DNA of 40,571 nucleotides from Candidatus Doudnabacteria bacterium RIFCSPHIGHO2_02_FULL_42_25 (GTDB taxonomy: Bacteria > Patescibacteriota > Doudnabacteria > UBA920 > O2-02-FULL-48-8), in the NCBI GenBank assembly GCA_001777665.1, contig MFEQ01000006.1, forward strand, positions 88,309 through 128,879, in the 5' to 3' direction. A program made the position numbers and the translations under genes. Below are positions 27,321 through 35,627 of this stretch, in pieces. The first letter of the stretch is position 1. Each line of letters opens with the position of its first letter. The notes below the pieces were generated by a model. That model was given only the letters and a program-made list of their open reading frames with translations. It made no database searches and was not told where the DNA came from.

Positions 27321-27719
27321 TTACCAAATTTGACAAACGACTTCTCCGCCGACTTTTTGCTTGCGGGCTTCTTTGTCTGTCATTAATCCTTTCGAAGTCG
27401 AAATAATCGTGGTCCCGAGGCCTCCCAAAGATTTCGGAATCTGGGTGCGGTTACTGTAAATTCTCTGTCCTGGTTTACTGACTCTCTTGATGCCTGTAAT
27501 CGTGGGTTGACCCTTAGTATCGTATTTCAAAATCAAAGACAATGTTTTAAAGCCATCCACTTCTTTTACATCCACTTGAGCCAGCCAGCCTTCACCTTGC
27601 AAAACTTTCGCCAGATTGTGCTTAAATTTGGAGTAAGGCAAAACCACTTCTGGCTTCTGTGCCATAAGTCCGTTGCGGATGCGGGTTAACATATCGGAAA
27701 TTGTGTCAGACATTGTCAT
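27321..27719 (-). CDS. rpsH: 30S ribosomal protein S8
   Basis: DTISDMLTRIRNG; GLGTTIISTSKGLMTDKEARKQKVGGEVVCQIW. Confidence 0.96.
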   Translation of the reverse strand: MTMSDTISDMLTRIRNGLMAQKPEVVLPYSKFKHNLAKVLQGEGWLAQVDVKEVDGFKTLSLILKYDTKGQPTITGIKRVSKPGQRIYSNRTQIPKSLGGLGTTIISTSKGLMTDKEARKQKVGGEVVCQIW

Positions 27720-27723
27720 ATAT

Positions 27724-27918
27724 TTACCAGGACGCTTTCGATACTCCAGGGATTTCTCCGTTGGAGGCTAATTCTCTAAAACAAATTCTGCAAATATCAA
27801 AATCTCTCATATATCCATGTTTGCGACCACAACGCCAACAACGCCTGACTATTCGAGTCGAATACTTCGCTTGGGTCCGTGATCTATGGGATTTTATGTA
27901 TTGCGCCTTCGTTGACAT
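27724..27918 (-). CDS. rpsN: 30S ribosomal protein S14, zinc-binding (type Z)
   Basis: [38 protein letters not shown]. Confidence 0.94.
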   Translation of the reverse strand: MSTKAQYIKSHRSRTQAKYSTRIVRRCWRCGRKHGYMRDFDICRICFRELASNGEIPGVSKASW

Positions 27919-27921
27919 AGA

Positions 27922-28461
27922 TTATTCTTTCTGGAACGGGAAACCTAATGATTTTAATAACTCGAGAGCTTGCTTGTCGTCATCTGTAGAAGTCTGAATA
28001 TTTACTTCCAGACCGAATGAGTAGTCAACGTGCTCGCGGATGGTTTCTGGAAATACAATCTGTTCTTTTATCCCAACATTGTAATTACCGTGACGGTCAA
28101 ATTTTTTAGGATCCAGTCCTCGGAAGTCTCGAACACGAGGGAGAGCTACTCGAACTAGCTTTTCTAAGAAATCATACATCCGGTTTCCTCGCAGTGTCAC
28201 CATAACTCCCACCACTTGTCCTTCGCGGATCTTAAATCCTGCAATCGATTTCTTGGCAATAGTTTTAACAGGTGCTTGCCCGGTGATGCGTCGAATGTCT
28301 TCAATAATTGCATCCAGCATTTTCGCATCTTTCAGAGTTTTTCCCACTCCAACATTAACTACGACTTTCTGAATTTTAGGCACAGCCATAGAATTCTTCA
28401 AATTGAACTGTTGCTTGAGTGCAGGTGCTGATTTTTCTTTGTAGATAGTTTTCAGTTGCAT
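27922..28461 (-). CDS. rplE: 50S ribosomal protein L5
   Basis: PKIQKVVVNVGVGK; GQAPVKTIAKKSIAGFKIREG; HVDYSFGLEVNIQT. Confidence 0.96.
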   Translation of the reverse strand: MQLKTIYKEKSAPALKQQFNLKNSMAVPKIQKVVVNVGVGKTLKDAKMLDAIIEDIRRITGQAPVKTIAKKSIAGFKIREGQVVGVMVTLRGNRMYDFLEKLVRVALPRVRDFRGLDPKKFDRHGNYNVGIKEQIVFPETIREHVDYSFGLEVNIQTSTDDDKQALELLKSLGFPFQKE

Positions 28462-28465
28462 ATGA

Positions 28466-28780
28466 TTACATTACCTTTCCGCATTTCTTACACTTGCGCA
28501 AATTACCATTCTCTGTGACTTCATGAGCGACTCTGGTTGGTTTACCACAATTCGGACAGAGCAAAATTACATTCGAGACATTCATCGGAGACGGAAGTTC
28601 CAGTCGTTGACCTTTTTCACCTTTTCGCTTCGCTTTCGAAAATCTAACATGAACATTCAATCCTTCGATGGATAATCGGGCGTTTTTTGGAAACACTTCC
28701 AAAACTTTTCCGGACTTTCCTTTTTCTTTTCCGGATAGAACTTTGACTGTATCGCCTTTTTTAATGTTTAATGAAGCCAT
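28466..28780 (-). CDS. rplX: 50S ribosomal protein L24
   Basis: NIKKGDTVKVLSGKEKGKSGKVLEVFP; zinc-type C-terminus CPNCGKPTRV..CKKC. Confidence 0.94.
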   Translation of the reverse strand: MASLNIKKGDTVKVLSGKEKGKSGKVLEVFPKNARLSIEGLNVHVRFSKAKRKGEKGQRLELPSPMNVSNVILLCPNCGKPTRVAHEVTENGNLRKCKKCGKVM

Positions 28781-28801
28781 ATGCTTTAGTTAATTAAACT
28801 T

Positions 28802-28883
28802 TCTACGAAATTACGAATTTTTACGAAAGTACGAACTGAACCGAGTTCTTTCGTATTTTCGTAACTTTTTCGTAGTTCGTAGA
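28802..28883. repeat. TACGAA-type intergenic inverted repeat C
   Basis: TCTACGAAATTACGAATTTTTACGAAAGTACGAACT / AGTTCTTTCGTATTTTCGTAACTTTTTCGTAGTTCGTAGA; abuts rplN stop. Confidence 0.88.
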
Positions 28884-29255
28884 TCATACTACTTCCTCTG
28901 CTAAAGATATAATCTTGGTAAACCCCAAGTCGCGAAGTTCACGGGGCATCGGACCAAAAATACGGGTGCCTCTTGGGTCTTGGCTGTCTTTAGTTACCAA
29001 TACTGCGGCATTATCATCAAATCGAATATATGAACCATCGGCTCTGCGGACTTCTTTGCGCGTACGGACGATAACTGCATAAACTTTATCACCTTTTTTG
29101 ACTTGGCCTTTCGGGCTGGCAATCTTCACTGAAGCGGAGATGACATCGCCCAATCTGGCCCAGCGTCGTTTGTTCTTTCCATTCACAGAAAAAGCTGCGA
29201 TCTCTTTCGCACCGGTATTGTCAGCAACTATTAATCTGGTACGTAATTGAATCAT
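28884..29255 (-). CDS. rplN: 50S ribosomal protein L14
   Basis: [48 protein letters not shown]. Confidence 0.96.
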   Translation of the reverse strand: MIQLRTRLIVADNTGAKEIAAFSVNGKNKRRWARLGDVISASVKIASPKGQVKKGDKVYAVIVRTRKEVRRADGSYIRFDDNAAVLVTKDSQDPRGTRIFGPMPRELRDLGFTKIISLAEEVV

Positions 29256-29256
29256 A

Positions 29257-29520
29257 TTAGACTACTCTCCAGTTAACTGTTTTACTGTAAGGTTTAACTT
29301 CTTCGATCGTAACTTTCTGGCCAACTGTATATACTTTAGCATCGCCATCGGTGTGAGCTGCATATTTTTTAAACACCTTGTAGCGCTTGTGATATTTCGG
29401 ATGGACTTTTACTGATTCAACTTTAACAACGATGGTTTGAGTCATCTTGTTTGAAGTTACAAATCCTGTAAGTTGTCGCTTTACCCCGTTAGATTTTACA
29501 GTGTTATTATCGTTTGTCAT
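29257..29520 (-). CDS. rpsQ: 30S ribosomal protein S17
   Basis: [42 protein letters not shown]. Confidence 0.94.
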   Translation of the reverse strand: MTNDNNTVKSNGVKRQLTGFVTSNKMTQTIVVKVESVKVHPKYHKRYKVFKKYAAHTDGDAKVYTVGQKVTIEEVKPYSKTVNWRVV

Positions 29521-29565
29521 AAAATTTACTTTCCCGCGTTGATTTTTATAAAAATCTAACGGGGT
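29483..29565 (-). promoter_or_regulatory. Competing-stem element spanning the rpsQ start codon
   Basis: 15-nt perfect inverted repeat ACCCCGTTAGATTTT (29483-29497) / AAAATCTAACGGGGT (29551-29565), plus an alternative local hairpin at 29533-29564. Confidence 0.6.
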
Positions 29566-29579
29566 TTACTTTATCCATA

Positions 29580-29765
29580 TTATTTCTTCTTACCGATAAA
29601 TGTTAAAATTCTTGCTATATCTTGTCTGATGTTCTTCAGCATGTGATTATTTTTCACTTCCCGTGAATGAATCTTGAATGTCAGATCGCGAACTTGTTCA
29701 CGCAATACACCCAGTTGTCTGGTCAATTCGTTCGGTGTCATGTTTTCTAATTCTTTCATCTTCAT
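29580..29765 (-). CDS. rpmC: 50S ribosomal protein L29
   Basis: MKMKELENMTPNELTRQLGVLREQVRDLTFKIHSREVKNNHMLKNIRQDIARILTFI. Confidence 0.93.
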   Translation of the reverse strand: MKMKELENMTPNELTRQLGVLREQVRDLTFKIHSREVKNNHMLKNIRQDIARILTFIGKKK

Positions 29766-29769
29766 AAAC

Positions 29770-29853
29770 TTTACTAATTACTAATTATTACTAATTTACT
29801 AATCGTTAAAGCATTGGCTATTCGTATATTCGTACTGATTCGTATTTCGTAAA
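29770..29853. repeat. TACTAA/TTCGTA-type intergenic inverted repeat D
   Basis: TTTACTAATTACTAATTATTACTAATTTACTAATCG / TATTCGTATATTCGTACTGATTCGTATTTCGTAAA; abuts rplP stop. Confidence 0.88.
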
Positions 29854-30267
29854 TCACTTCTGCTCCTTTGTCACGAATCGAGTTTTGACCGGCAACTTGT
29901 GAGATGCCAACCGCATAGCTTCTTCAGCCTGAACCGGGGTTACGCCATCCATTTCAAATAAAATTCGTCCTTTTTGAACTACAGCAACAAAGTGATCTAC
30001 AGCACCTTTTCCAGCTCCCATCGGTGATTCATTACCATGAGCAGTAATTGGTTTATCCGGGAAAATTCGAATCCAAATTTTACCACCACGTTGGATGTAT
30101 CGAGTCATAGCGCGCCTAGCTGCTTCGATCTGACGCGAAGTCACCCAGCTGTTTTCCAGCGATTTCAGTCCAAAGCTGCCGAAGGCGACAAAATTTCCAG
30201 ACATGGCCTTGCCTTTAGATGATCCGCGATGATGCTTTCGATGTTTAACTTTCTTTGGAATAAGCAT
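29854..30267 (-). CDS. rplP: 50S ribosomal protein L16
   Basis: [77 protein letters not shown]. Confidence 0.96.
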   Translation of the reverse strand: MLIPKKVKHRKHHRGSSKGKAMSGNFVAFGSFGLKSLENSWVTSRQIEAARRAMTRYIQRGGKIWIRIFPDKPITAHGNESPMGAGKGAVDHFVAVVQKGRILFEMDGVTPVQAEEAMRLASHKLPVKTRFVTKEQK

Positions 30268-30276
30268 AAATAATCC

Positions 30277-30936
30277 TTAAACTTTAAGCTTTAACTTGTT
30301 GCCTTCAAAAACTTCGCCTTTGTTGATCCAAACTTTAATACCGATCGTGCCGTATGTAGTAAATGCTGTAACTCTAGCAAAATCAATATTCGCTCTCAAA
30401 GTATGCAAAGGAAGCTTACCTTTGAACAATCTTTCGGATCGGGCAATTTCAGCTCCACCTAATCGGCCTGAACATTCGATACGAACACCAATCGCTCCGG
30501 ATTCCATAACTTTCTCAATCGAAGCTTTCATCGCACGTCGGAAAGCAATACGTCGTTCAATCTGGTCTGCAATGTCTTGGGCTATAACTTGGGCTTGAAG
30601 ATTTACATCCTTGATTTCTTCGATATTGATCTTCATTTCCAATTTATCAAGTTTCAAATGCTTCAAAATCTTCTTTTTCAACTCTTCGATCCCGCCACCA
30701 CCTTTTCCGATAATCATTCCAGGTTTCGTGGTTTTGATATTTATATAAAGTCTGTTGCTGTATCGTTCGATATCGACGCGAACCAATCCGGACTTTTTCA
30801 AAGCATTACCAAGGAAAGCTCGAATTTTCGTATCTTCAGCAAGAAGAGTTGCAAAACCAGTCTTGGTCAGCCATCGTGACTTCCAAGTGTCTGTAATTTT
30901 CAGTCTTAAACTATTTGCGTTTACTTTATGTCCCAT
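30277..30936 (-). CDS. rpsC: 30S ribosomal protein S3
   Basis: MGHKVNANSLRLKITDTWKSRW; GMIIGKGGGGIEELKK KH motif; GAIGVRIECSGRLGGAEIARSE. Confidence 0.96.
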   Translation of the reverse strand: MGHKVNANSLRLKITDTWKSRWLTKTGFATLLAEDTKIRAFLGNALKKSGLVRVDIERYSNRLYINIKTTKPGMIIGKGGGGIEELKKKILKHLKLDKLEMKINIEEIKDVNLQAQVIAQDIADQIERRIAFRRAMKASIEKVMESGAIGVRIECSGRLGGAEIARSERLFKGKLPLHTLRANIDFARVTAFTTYGTIGIKVWINKGEVFEGNKLKLKV

Positions 30937-30940
30937 AAAA

Positions 30941-31486
30941 TTATTGACCCGATCTCCTGTTAAATAATCGACGTTTCAAACTAATCTTTTGCTGCTTCAT
31001 CTTTTCATCAGATTTCGGAGCTTGTTTCGGGACATTCTGCTTTTCTGACGCTTGACCAGCTTCAGGAAGAGCTACGGCTTTTGGTCGAAGTGAGAAAACT
31101 GATCTAGATTTTTTCTTGGATTTACCAGCTCTGGATTCTAATACGACACTAATATGACTAGTTCTCTTTCGTTCTACGAATGCTCGTCCTTGTGCTCTTG
31201 GCGCATATCTTTTATAAACTGGTCCGCCATCTACAGTTAGAGATTTAATAAACATATCATCTTTATTCATATTGAAATTATGCACGCCATTGGCAATAGC
31301 AGAATTGATCGCTTTGCTTAGTGGAAGAGCAGCGTTCTTCGAAGAAAATCTAAGCTGTTCCAATGCATCAGAAACATGCATTTTTCTAACCAAATCAGCG
31401 ACAAGTCGAAGCTTTCGCGGAGAGACATGAATGTATCTTGCGAACGCTTTAACCTCGGTATGCAGTTTGGGATTCTTTTCAGCCAT
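30941..31486 (-). CDS. rplV: 50S ribosomal protein L22 with extended C-terminus
   Basis: ARYIHVSPRKLRLVADLVRKM; ~181 aa with basic tail after SHISVVLESR. Confidence 0.94.
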   Translation of the reverse strand: MAEKNPKLHTEVKAFARYIHVSPRKLRLVADLVRKMHVSDALEQLRFSSKNAALPLSKAINSAIANGVHNFNMNKDDMFIKSLTVDGGPVYKRYAPRAQGRAFVERKRTSHISVVLESRAGKSKKKSRSVFSLRPKAVALPEAGQASEKQNVPKQAPKSDEKMKQQKISLKRRLFNRRSGQ

Positions 31487-31495
31487 AAATTTATC

Positions 31496-31573
31496 TACGA
31501 ACTTACGAAATTTTTACGAAAATACGAAAGAAAGCTATTTTCGTATGTTCGTATTCTTTTCGTACTTTCGTAG
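31496..31573. repeat. TACGAA-type intergenic inverted repeat E
   Basis: CTACGAACTTACGAAATTTTTACGAAAATACGAAAG / TATTTTCGTATGTTCGTATTCTTTTCGTACTTTCGTAG. Confidence 0.85.
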
Positions 31574-31576
31574 CCA

Positions 31577-31912
31577 TTACTTTTTGGGCTCCTCTTTAGC
31601 AGCAGTTGTGGCACGTCTTTCAGCGTCAGCAGCTGCCAATGCTTCATCTTTTGCCATCTTACCACCATGTCTAGTAAATTTCCGAGTTGGAGCAAACTCA
31701 CCGAGTTTGTGGCCAACCATGTTTTCTGAAGGAATAACTGTAATAAAATTCTTACCCTGGTGGACGAGGAAAGTCATGCCAACCATTTCAGGAAAAATCG
31801 TAGAATCACGTGACCAAGTTTTAATTTGAACTTTAGAACCTGGTTTGTTCTTCTGAACTTTCTCTAATAATTTTGGATCGATAAAAGGTCCTTTTTTCAG
31901 TGATCGTGACAT
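31577..31912 (-). CDS. rpsS: 30S ribosomal protein S19
   Basis: [58 protein letters not shown]. Confidence 0.96.
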   Translation of the reverse strand: MSRSLKKGPFIDPKLLEKVQKNKPGSKVQIKTWSRDSTIFPEMVGMTFLVHQGKNFITVIPSENMVGHKLGEFAPTRKFTRHGGKMAKDEALAAADAERRATTAAKEEPKK

Positions 31913-31913
31913 A

Positions 31914-32747
31914 TTATTTGCTTCGTCTCTTAACTATAAATCTAGAACTTGCTCTCTTTGGGTTACGGGTGCGGACACCAAGTGCGTGTTTACCCCAAGG
32001 AGTTTTCGGATATTTAAGCCCAATTGGGTTATGACCTTCTCCACCACCATGAGGGTGATCCACAGGGTTCATAGCTTTACCGCGTACAGATGGACGAATT
32101 CCCATGTGTCGAGTGCGTCCAGCTTTACCGATTCTAACATACATCCAGTCGACATTTGAAACTTGCCCGAGTGTAGCATAAGCATTGCCAGCAACTTTTC
32201 GAATTTCGCCTGATGGCATTTTCAATAAAACGTGCTCGCCTTCACTAGCGGAAATAATAGCGTAGTTCCCTGCGGCTCTAGCGATTTGACCACCACGTCC
32301 AGCCAAAATTTCTATACTGTGGACATTGGTTCCTACCGGGATATTTTTGAGCATCATACGATTCCCGACTTTCACTTCAGTTCGAGGAGCTGTGAGTAAA
32401 ATAGTTCCGACTTTCACTCCATCTGGAGCGAGGATGTATCGCTTCTCACCATCACGGTATGCAAGCAGGGAAATAAAAGCACTTCGTCCTGGATCATATT
32501 CGAGAGTCTGAACTTTTGCAGGAATATTCAACTTTTCACGCATAAAATCAATCATCCGGACTTTTTGCTTGTGTCCACCACCTTGGTGTCTGGTGGTAAT
32601 CAAACCGCGATTGTTTCGGCCGCCGGTTTTTTTCTTAGACACAATCAAAGCATTCGGAGCTTTGACTCGTTTTCTTAGAACAGAATAATCCGTAACTGAA
32701 TGAATTCTGCGTCCTGGTGAAGTTGGTTTGTAGATTTTGATAGCCAT
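31914..32747 (-). CDS. rplB: 50S ribosomal protein L2
   Basis: 277 aa; [52 protein letters not shown]. Confidence 0.97.
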   Translation of the reverse strand: MAIKIYKPTSPGRRIHSVTDYSVLRKRVKAPNALIVSKKKTGGRNNRGLITTRHQGGGHKQKVRMIDFMREKLNIPAKVQTLEYDPGRSAFISLLAYRDGEKRYILAPDGVKVGTILLTAPRTEVKVGNRMMLKNIPVGTNVHSIEILAGRGGQIARAAGNYAIISASEGEHVLLKMPSGEIRKVAGNAYATLGQVSNVDWMYVRIGKAGRTRHMGIRPSVRGKAMNPVDHPHGGGEGHNPIGLKYPKTPWGKHALGVRTRNPKRASSRFIVKRRSK

Positions 32748-32748
32748 A

Positions 32749-33180
32749 CTAGATTCCTTCGGCTAAGCCGGAAATTTTTTCACCTTGTTTTAATGTCACG
32801 ATGGCCTTCTTCCAATCTTGAGTGCGGCCCATGACTCGTCCCTGTCGGCGGGATTTACCTTGAACATTCGCGATATTTACTTTAACGACATGGACATCAT
32901 AAACTTTTTCTATAGCTTTCTTAACTTCAATTTTATTCGCGTTGCGATCAACTCGGAATACATATCTGCCGGTAGTCGAAAACATATTAGTCTTTTCCGA
33001 CAAATGATGGTTTTTCAAAATTCTGTGTGCTGAACCGGTGTCCTCTTTCAGTACAACCGGCTTGCCCTCCGTAGCTTTAGCGGAGGAGGGCTCTTGGACC
33101 ATATCCAAGACATTCTCTTCTTTCTTCTTCTTACTCCCCTTGTCCCCTTTATTCCCTTTTATTCTATCGAGAAGTCCCAT
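32749..33180 (-). CDS. rplW: 50S ribosomal protein L23 with N-terminal extension
   Basis: HHLSEKTNMFSTTGRYVFRVDRNANKIEVKKAIEKVYDVHVVKVNI core; extension carries EPSSAKATEGKP. Confidence 0.94.
   Translation of the reverse strand: MGLLDRIKGNKGDKGSKKKKEENVLDMVQEPSSAKATEGKPVVLKEDTGSAHRILKNHHLSEKTNMFSTTGRYVFRVDRNANKIEVKKAIEKVYDVHVVKVNIANVQGKSRRQGRVMGRTQDWKKAIVTLKQGEKISGLAEGI
33064..33091. repeat. In-frame palindromic element inside rplW
   Basis: GCCCTCCGTAGCTTTAGCGGAGGAGGGC, encoding (minus) PSSAKATEGK. Confidence 0.75.
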
Positions 33181-33808
33181 ATGTTTTTTCTATTACAGTT
33201 AAGGCATCTTTCAAAACCACCACATCGTACTTCATCAAATCAACAACATTCAACTGATTTGCGTATAAAATTTTCACATTGGCAAGGTTTCTGACAGCGC
33301 GTTCCAATTCAGCATTTTTCGCATCCATCACTACCAAATATTTTTTACCCAAACCAGCTTTGGTCGCGAAATCATTCAATCTTTTCGAAATTTCTTTAGT
33401 CTTCGCAGTTTTATCCAAATTTTCGAGCACAACTAATTTCTTATCATTTAATTTATCAGTCAAAATAGTAAACAAAGCTTTACGCCATGCAGAGCGGTTC
33501 ATTTTCAAAGACCAATTTCGATCTGATCGTGGTCCAAATGTAATTCCACCGTGTCGCCAAATTGGAGATCGGATAGAACCAGCTCGAGCGCGTCCAGTAC
33601 CTTTTTGCTTCCAAGGCTTTCGGCCACTACCTGCGACTTCACCTCGGTTTTTGGTATGAGCTAGTGCTGATCTTGCGTTGGATAGTTGGATTCGAACAGC
33701 CGAATGCACCAAATTCGCGTCGATTTTTTCCACGCCAAAAATCTTTGGATTGAGATCCAAATCTGTAACTTTGTCACCTGTTTGGTTATAGACGACGACT
33801 TTGGGCAT
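33164..33808 (-). CDS. rplD: 50S ribosomal protein L4
   Basis: AHTKNRGEVAGSGRKPWKQKGTGRARAGSIRSPIWRHGGITFGPR. Confidence 0.96.
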   Translation of the reverse strand: MPKVVVYNQTGDKVTDLDLNPKIFGVEKIDANLVHSAVRIQLSNARSALAHTKNRGEVAGSGRKPWKQKGTGRARAGSIRSPIWRHGGITFGPRSDRNWSLKMNRSAWRKALFTILTDKLNDKKLVVLENLDKTAKTKEISKRLNDFATKAGLGKKYLVVMDAKNAELERAVRNLANVKILYANQLNVVDLMKYDVVVLKDALTVIEKTYGTSR

Positions 33809-33811
33809 ATG

Positions 33812-34471
33812 TTATTTAATTAACCCTGGATAATCGGTGAAAATTCCATCGACACCGATCTTTTTCATTCGTTTTAATTCCTTCTCGGAATTGACTGTCC
33901 AGACGTAGATATTTTTCGCAAACTTGCGTAAATATTTAACAACCTGATCAGTCACGAACAAATTTCTTGGATGGATCGAATACAACTGCAAATTTCTAGT
34001 AAGCTGCATCATAATCGGCAAGAAATAAAATTTTCTCACCGGAATAATTAATCCCAGATGGACTTTTCCATCCAAAGCTCTGATTTTCTTGAGAACCCCC
34101 GGATAAAATGAGGAAATCAGAACCCTGTGCGGAAAATTTTTAATTTTGTTTAGAACTTTTTGCTCGATGCCTTGGACTTTGATTTCGATATTAACATCAA
34201 CGTCGATGGCGGCTAAGGCTTCGTCGAGAGTTGGAATCAATCGATACCGAGAAATGGCTCGCAATTCTGCCAAAGTACTTTTGGCAATGGCTTGTCCATC
34301 ATCGAACAATCTTTTCAATGTTCGGTCGTGGAAAAGTACTAGTTCTCCATCTCTTGTTACCCGTATATCGAGCTCGACCATTTTCACCCCATGCTCAATT
34401 GCTTTTTTCAAAGAACGGATTGTGTTCTCCGGTTCAAACCCTGATGCTCCTCTGTGCCCGATTACTAGCAT
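33812..34471 (-). CDS. Glycerophosphodiester phosphodiesterase (GDPD family) inside the S10 operon
   Basis: MLVIGHRGASGFEPENTIRSLKKAIEHGVKMVELDIRVTRDGELVLFHDRTLKRLFDD; VNIEIKVQ; VWTVNSEKELKRMKKIGVDGIFTDYPG. Confidence 0.94.
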   Translation of the reverse strand: MLVIGHRGASGFEPENTIRSLKKAIEHGVKMVELDIRVTRDGELVLFHDRTLKRLFDDGQAIAKSTLAELRAISRYRLIPTLDEALAAIDVDVNIEIKVQGIEQKVLNKIKNFPHRVLISSFYPGVLKKIRALDGKVHLGLIIPVRKFYFLPIMMQLTRNLQLYSIHPRNLFVTDQVVKYLRKFAKNIYVWTVNSEKELKRMKKIGVDGIFTDYPGLIK

Positions 34472-34479
34472 AAATCCGG

Positions 34480-35055
34480 TTATTTACGCATCGCCTGAAT
34501 CTTAACTATTCCACCATTTGCGCCTGGAACTGCTCCTTTTATTGCTATTAAATTCCGTGCTGCGTCGACATCCACTACTTCCAAATTCGTCACTGTTCTA
34601 GTGCCGCCCATACGTCCGGCCATGTGCAAACCTTTTCTGACGTGCTGTGGGAAACGGCCTCCGATAGCTCCGACTGCGCGAGGGTGATCATGTCCGTGAG
34701 ATGCTGGCGCTCCGTGGAAGTGCCATCGTTTAACTGGGCCTGCAAACCCCTTTCCTTTCATCTCTGCGGTAACTTTAACCTTATCACCAATAATAAACGT
34801 ATCAGCTTTGATCTCATCACCAGTGCTGTAGCTATCTTTATCATCAGTTCGGAATTCAACTAACTTTTTAAATTTATTGCCGGTTTTCTTTTTACCAAAT
34901 CCAACCTGAACAGCAGTGTATTTATCTTTGTCCATGGTTCGAACCAATGTCACTTTAACTGGACCCGCCTTCAAAATAGTTACCGGAACTACGATACCTT
35001 TGTCGGTAAACATCTGAGACATCTTCAATTTTTGAGCAATTATGAATTTGGCCAT
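34480..35055 (-). CDS. rplC: 50S ribosomal protein L3
   Basis: KMSQMFTDKGIVVPVTILKAGP; GFAGPVKRWHFHGAPASHGHDHPRAVGAIG. Confidence 0.96.
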   Translation of the reverse strand: MAKFIIAQKLKMSQMFTDKGIVVPVTILKAGPVKVTLVRTMDKDKYTAVQVGFGKKKTGNKFKKLVEFRTDDKDSYSTGDEIKADTFIIGDKVKVTAEMKGKGFAGPVKRWHFHGAPASHGHDHPRAVGAIGGRFPQHVRKGLHMAGRMGGTRTVTNLEVVDVDAARNLIAIKGAVPGANGGIVKIQAMRK

Positions 35056-35057
35056 GA

Positions 35058-35220
35058 CTTTACTAATTACGAATTTTTACCAATATACGAATGGGTTTTT
35101 AAAAAACCGACCAGATCCCCTTTAATAAAGAAACCTGGTCGGTTCTTCAAGATTGGCGATATCCTGGGGGATCTTGACCCAATCTATTCGTATATTCGTA
35201 CTGATTAGTAATTCGTAAAG
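35058..35220. repeat. Intergenic inverted repeat F with nested hairpins
   Basis: CTTTACTAATTACGAATTTTTACCAATATACGAAT / ATTCGTATATTCGTACTGATTAGTAATTCGTAAAG arms enclosing two further hairpins. Confidence 0.85.
35101..35185 (-). promoter_or_regulatory. Attenuator-like structure between rpsJ and rplC
   Basis: Minus: AGATTGG/CCAATCT hairpin, then AACCGACCAG..CTGGTCGGTTTTTT terminator-like hairpin; AGATCCCC and GGGGATCT can also pair. Confidence 0.6.
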
Positions 35221-35222
35221 TT

Positions 35223-35546
35223 CTACATCTTAATCTCGACGTCGACACCAGCTGGCAAATTGAGATTACTCAATGCATCTATGGTTTTCGGAGTCGGAGA
35301 AGAGATATCAATCAATCGTTTATGGATGCGCATCTCGAATTGCTCACGTGCATTCTTGTGCACAAAAGTCGATTTGTTGACTGTGTATTTTGTCTTTTCC
35401 GTTGGAAGAGGAACTGGACCCAATACACCTGCACCAGTCCGCTTTGCTGTATCGACAATTTGGCGGGCTGATTGATCAATCAACTTGTGATCATATCCTC
35501 GAATTTTGATTCTTATTCTGCTGACTGCAGCAACTTCTTGAGCCAT
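35223..35546 (-). CDS. rpsJ: 30S ribosomal protein S10
   Basis: [48 protein letters not shown]. Confidence 0.96.
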   Translation of the reverse strand: MAQEVAAVSRIRIKIRGYDHKLIDQSARQIVDTAKRTGAGVLGPVPLPTEKTKYTVNKSTFVHKNAREQFEMRIHKRLIDISSPTPKTIDALSNLNLPAGVDVEIKM

Positions 35547-35589
35547 CTTATATAATGAACTTAATTACACAACCCACTAATACTACACG

Positions 35590-35621
35590 AAACGGAAGCC
35601 CCTGTAAAGAGGCTTCCGTTT
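35590..35621 (-). terminator. Strong hairpin after tuf (no clear T-tract)
   Basis: AAACGGAAGCC/GGCTTCCGTTT, 11-bp perfect stem. Confidence 0.55.
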
Positions 35622-35627
35622 ACGTAT

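Noticed and set aside
26677-35220. CRISPR array
   Set aside because: The TACGAA repeats are inverted-repeat hairpins spread over separate gene gaps, with no constant direct repeat plus unique spacers.
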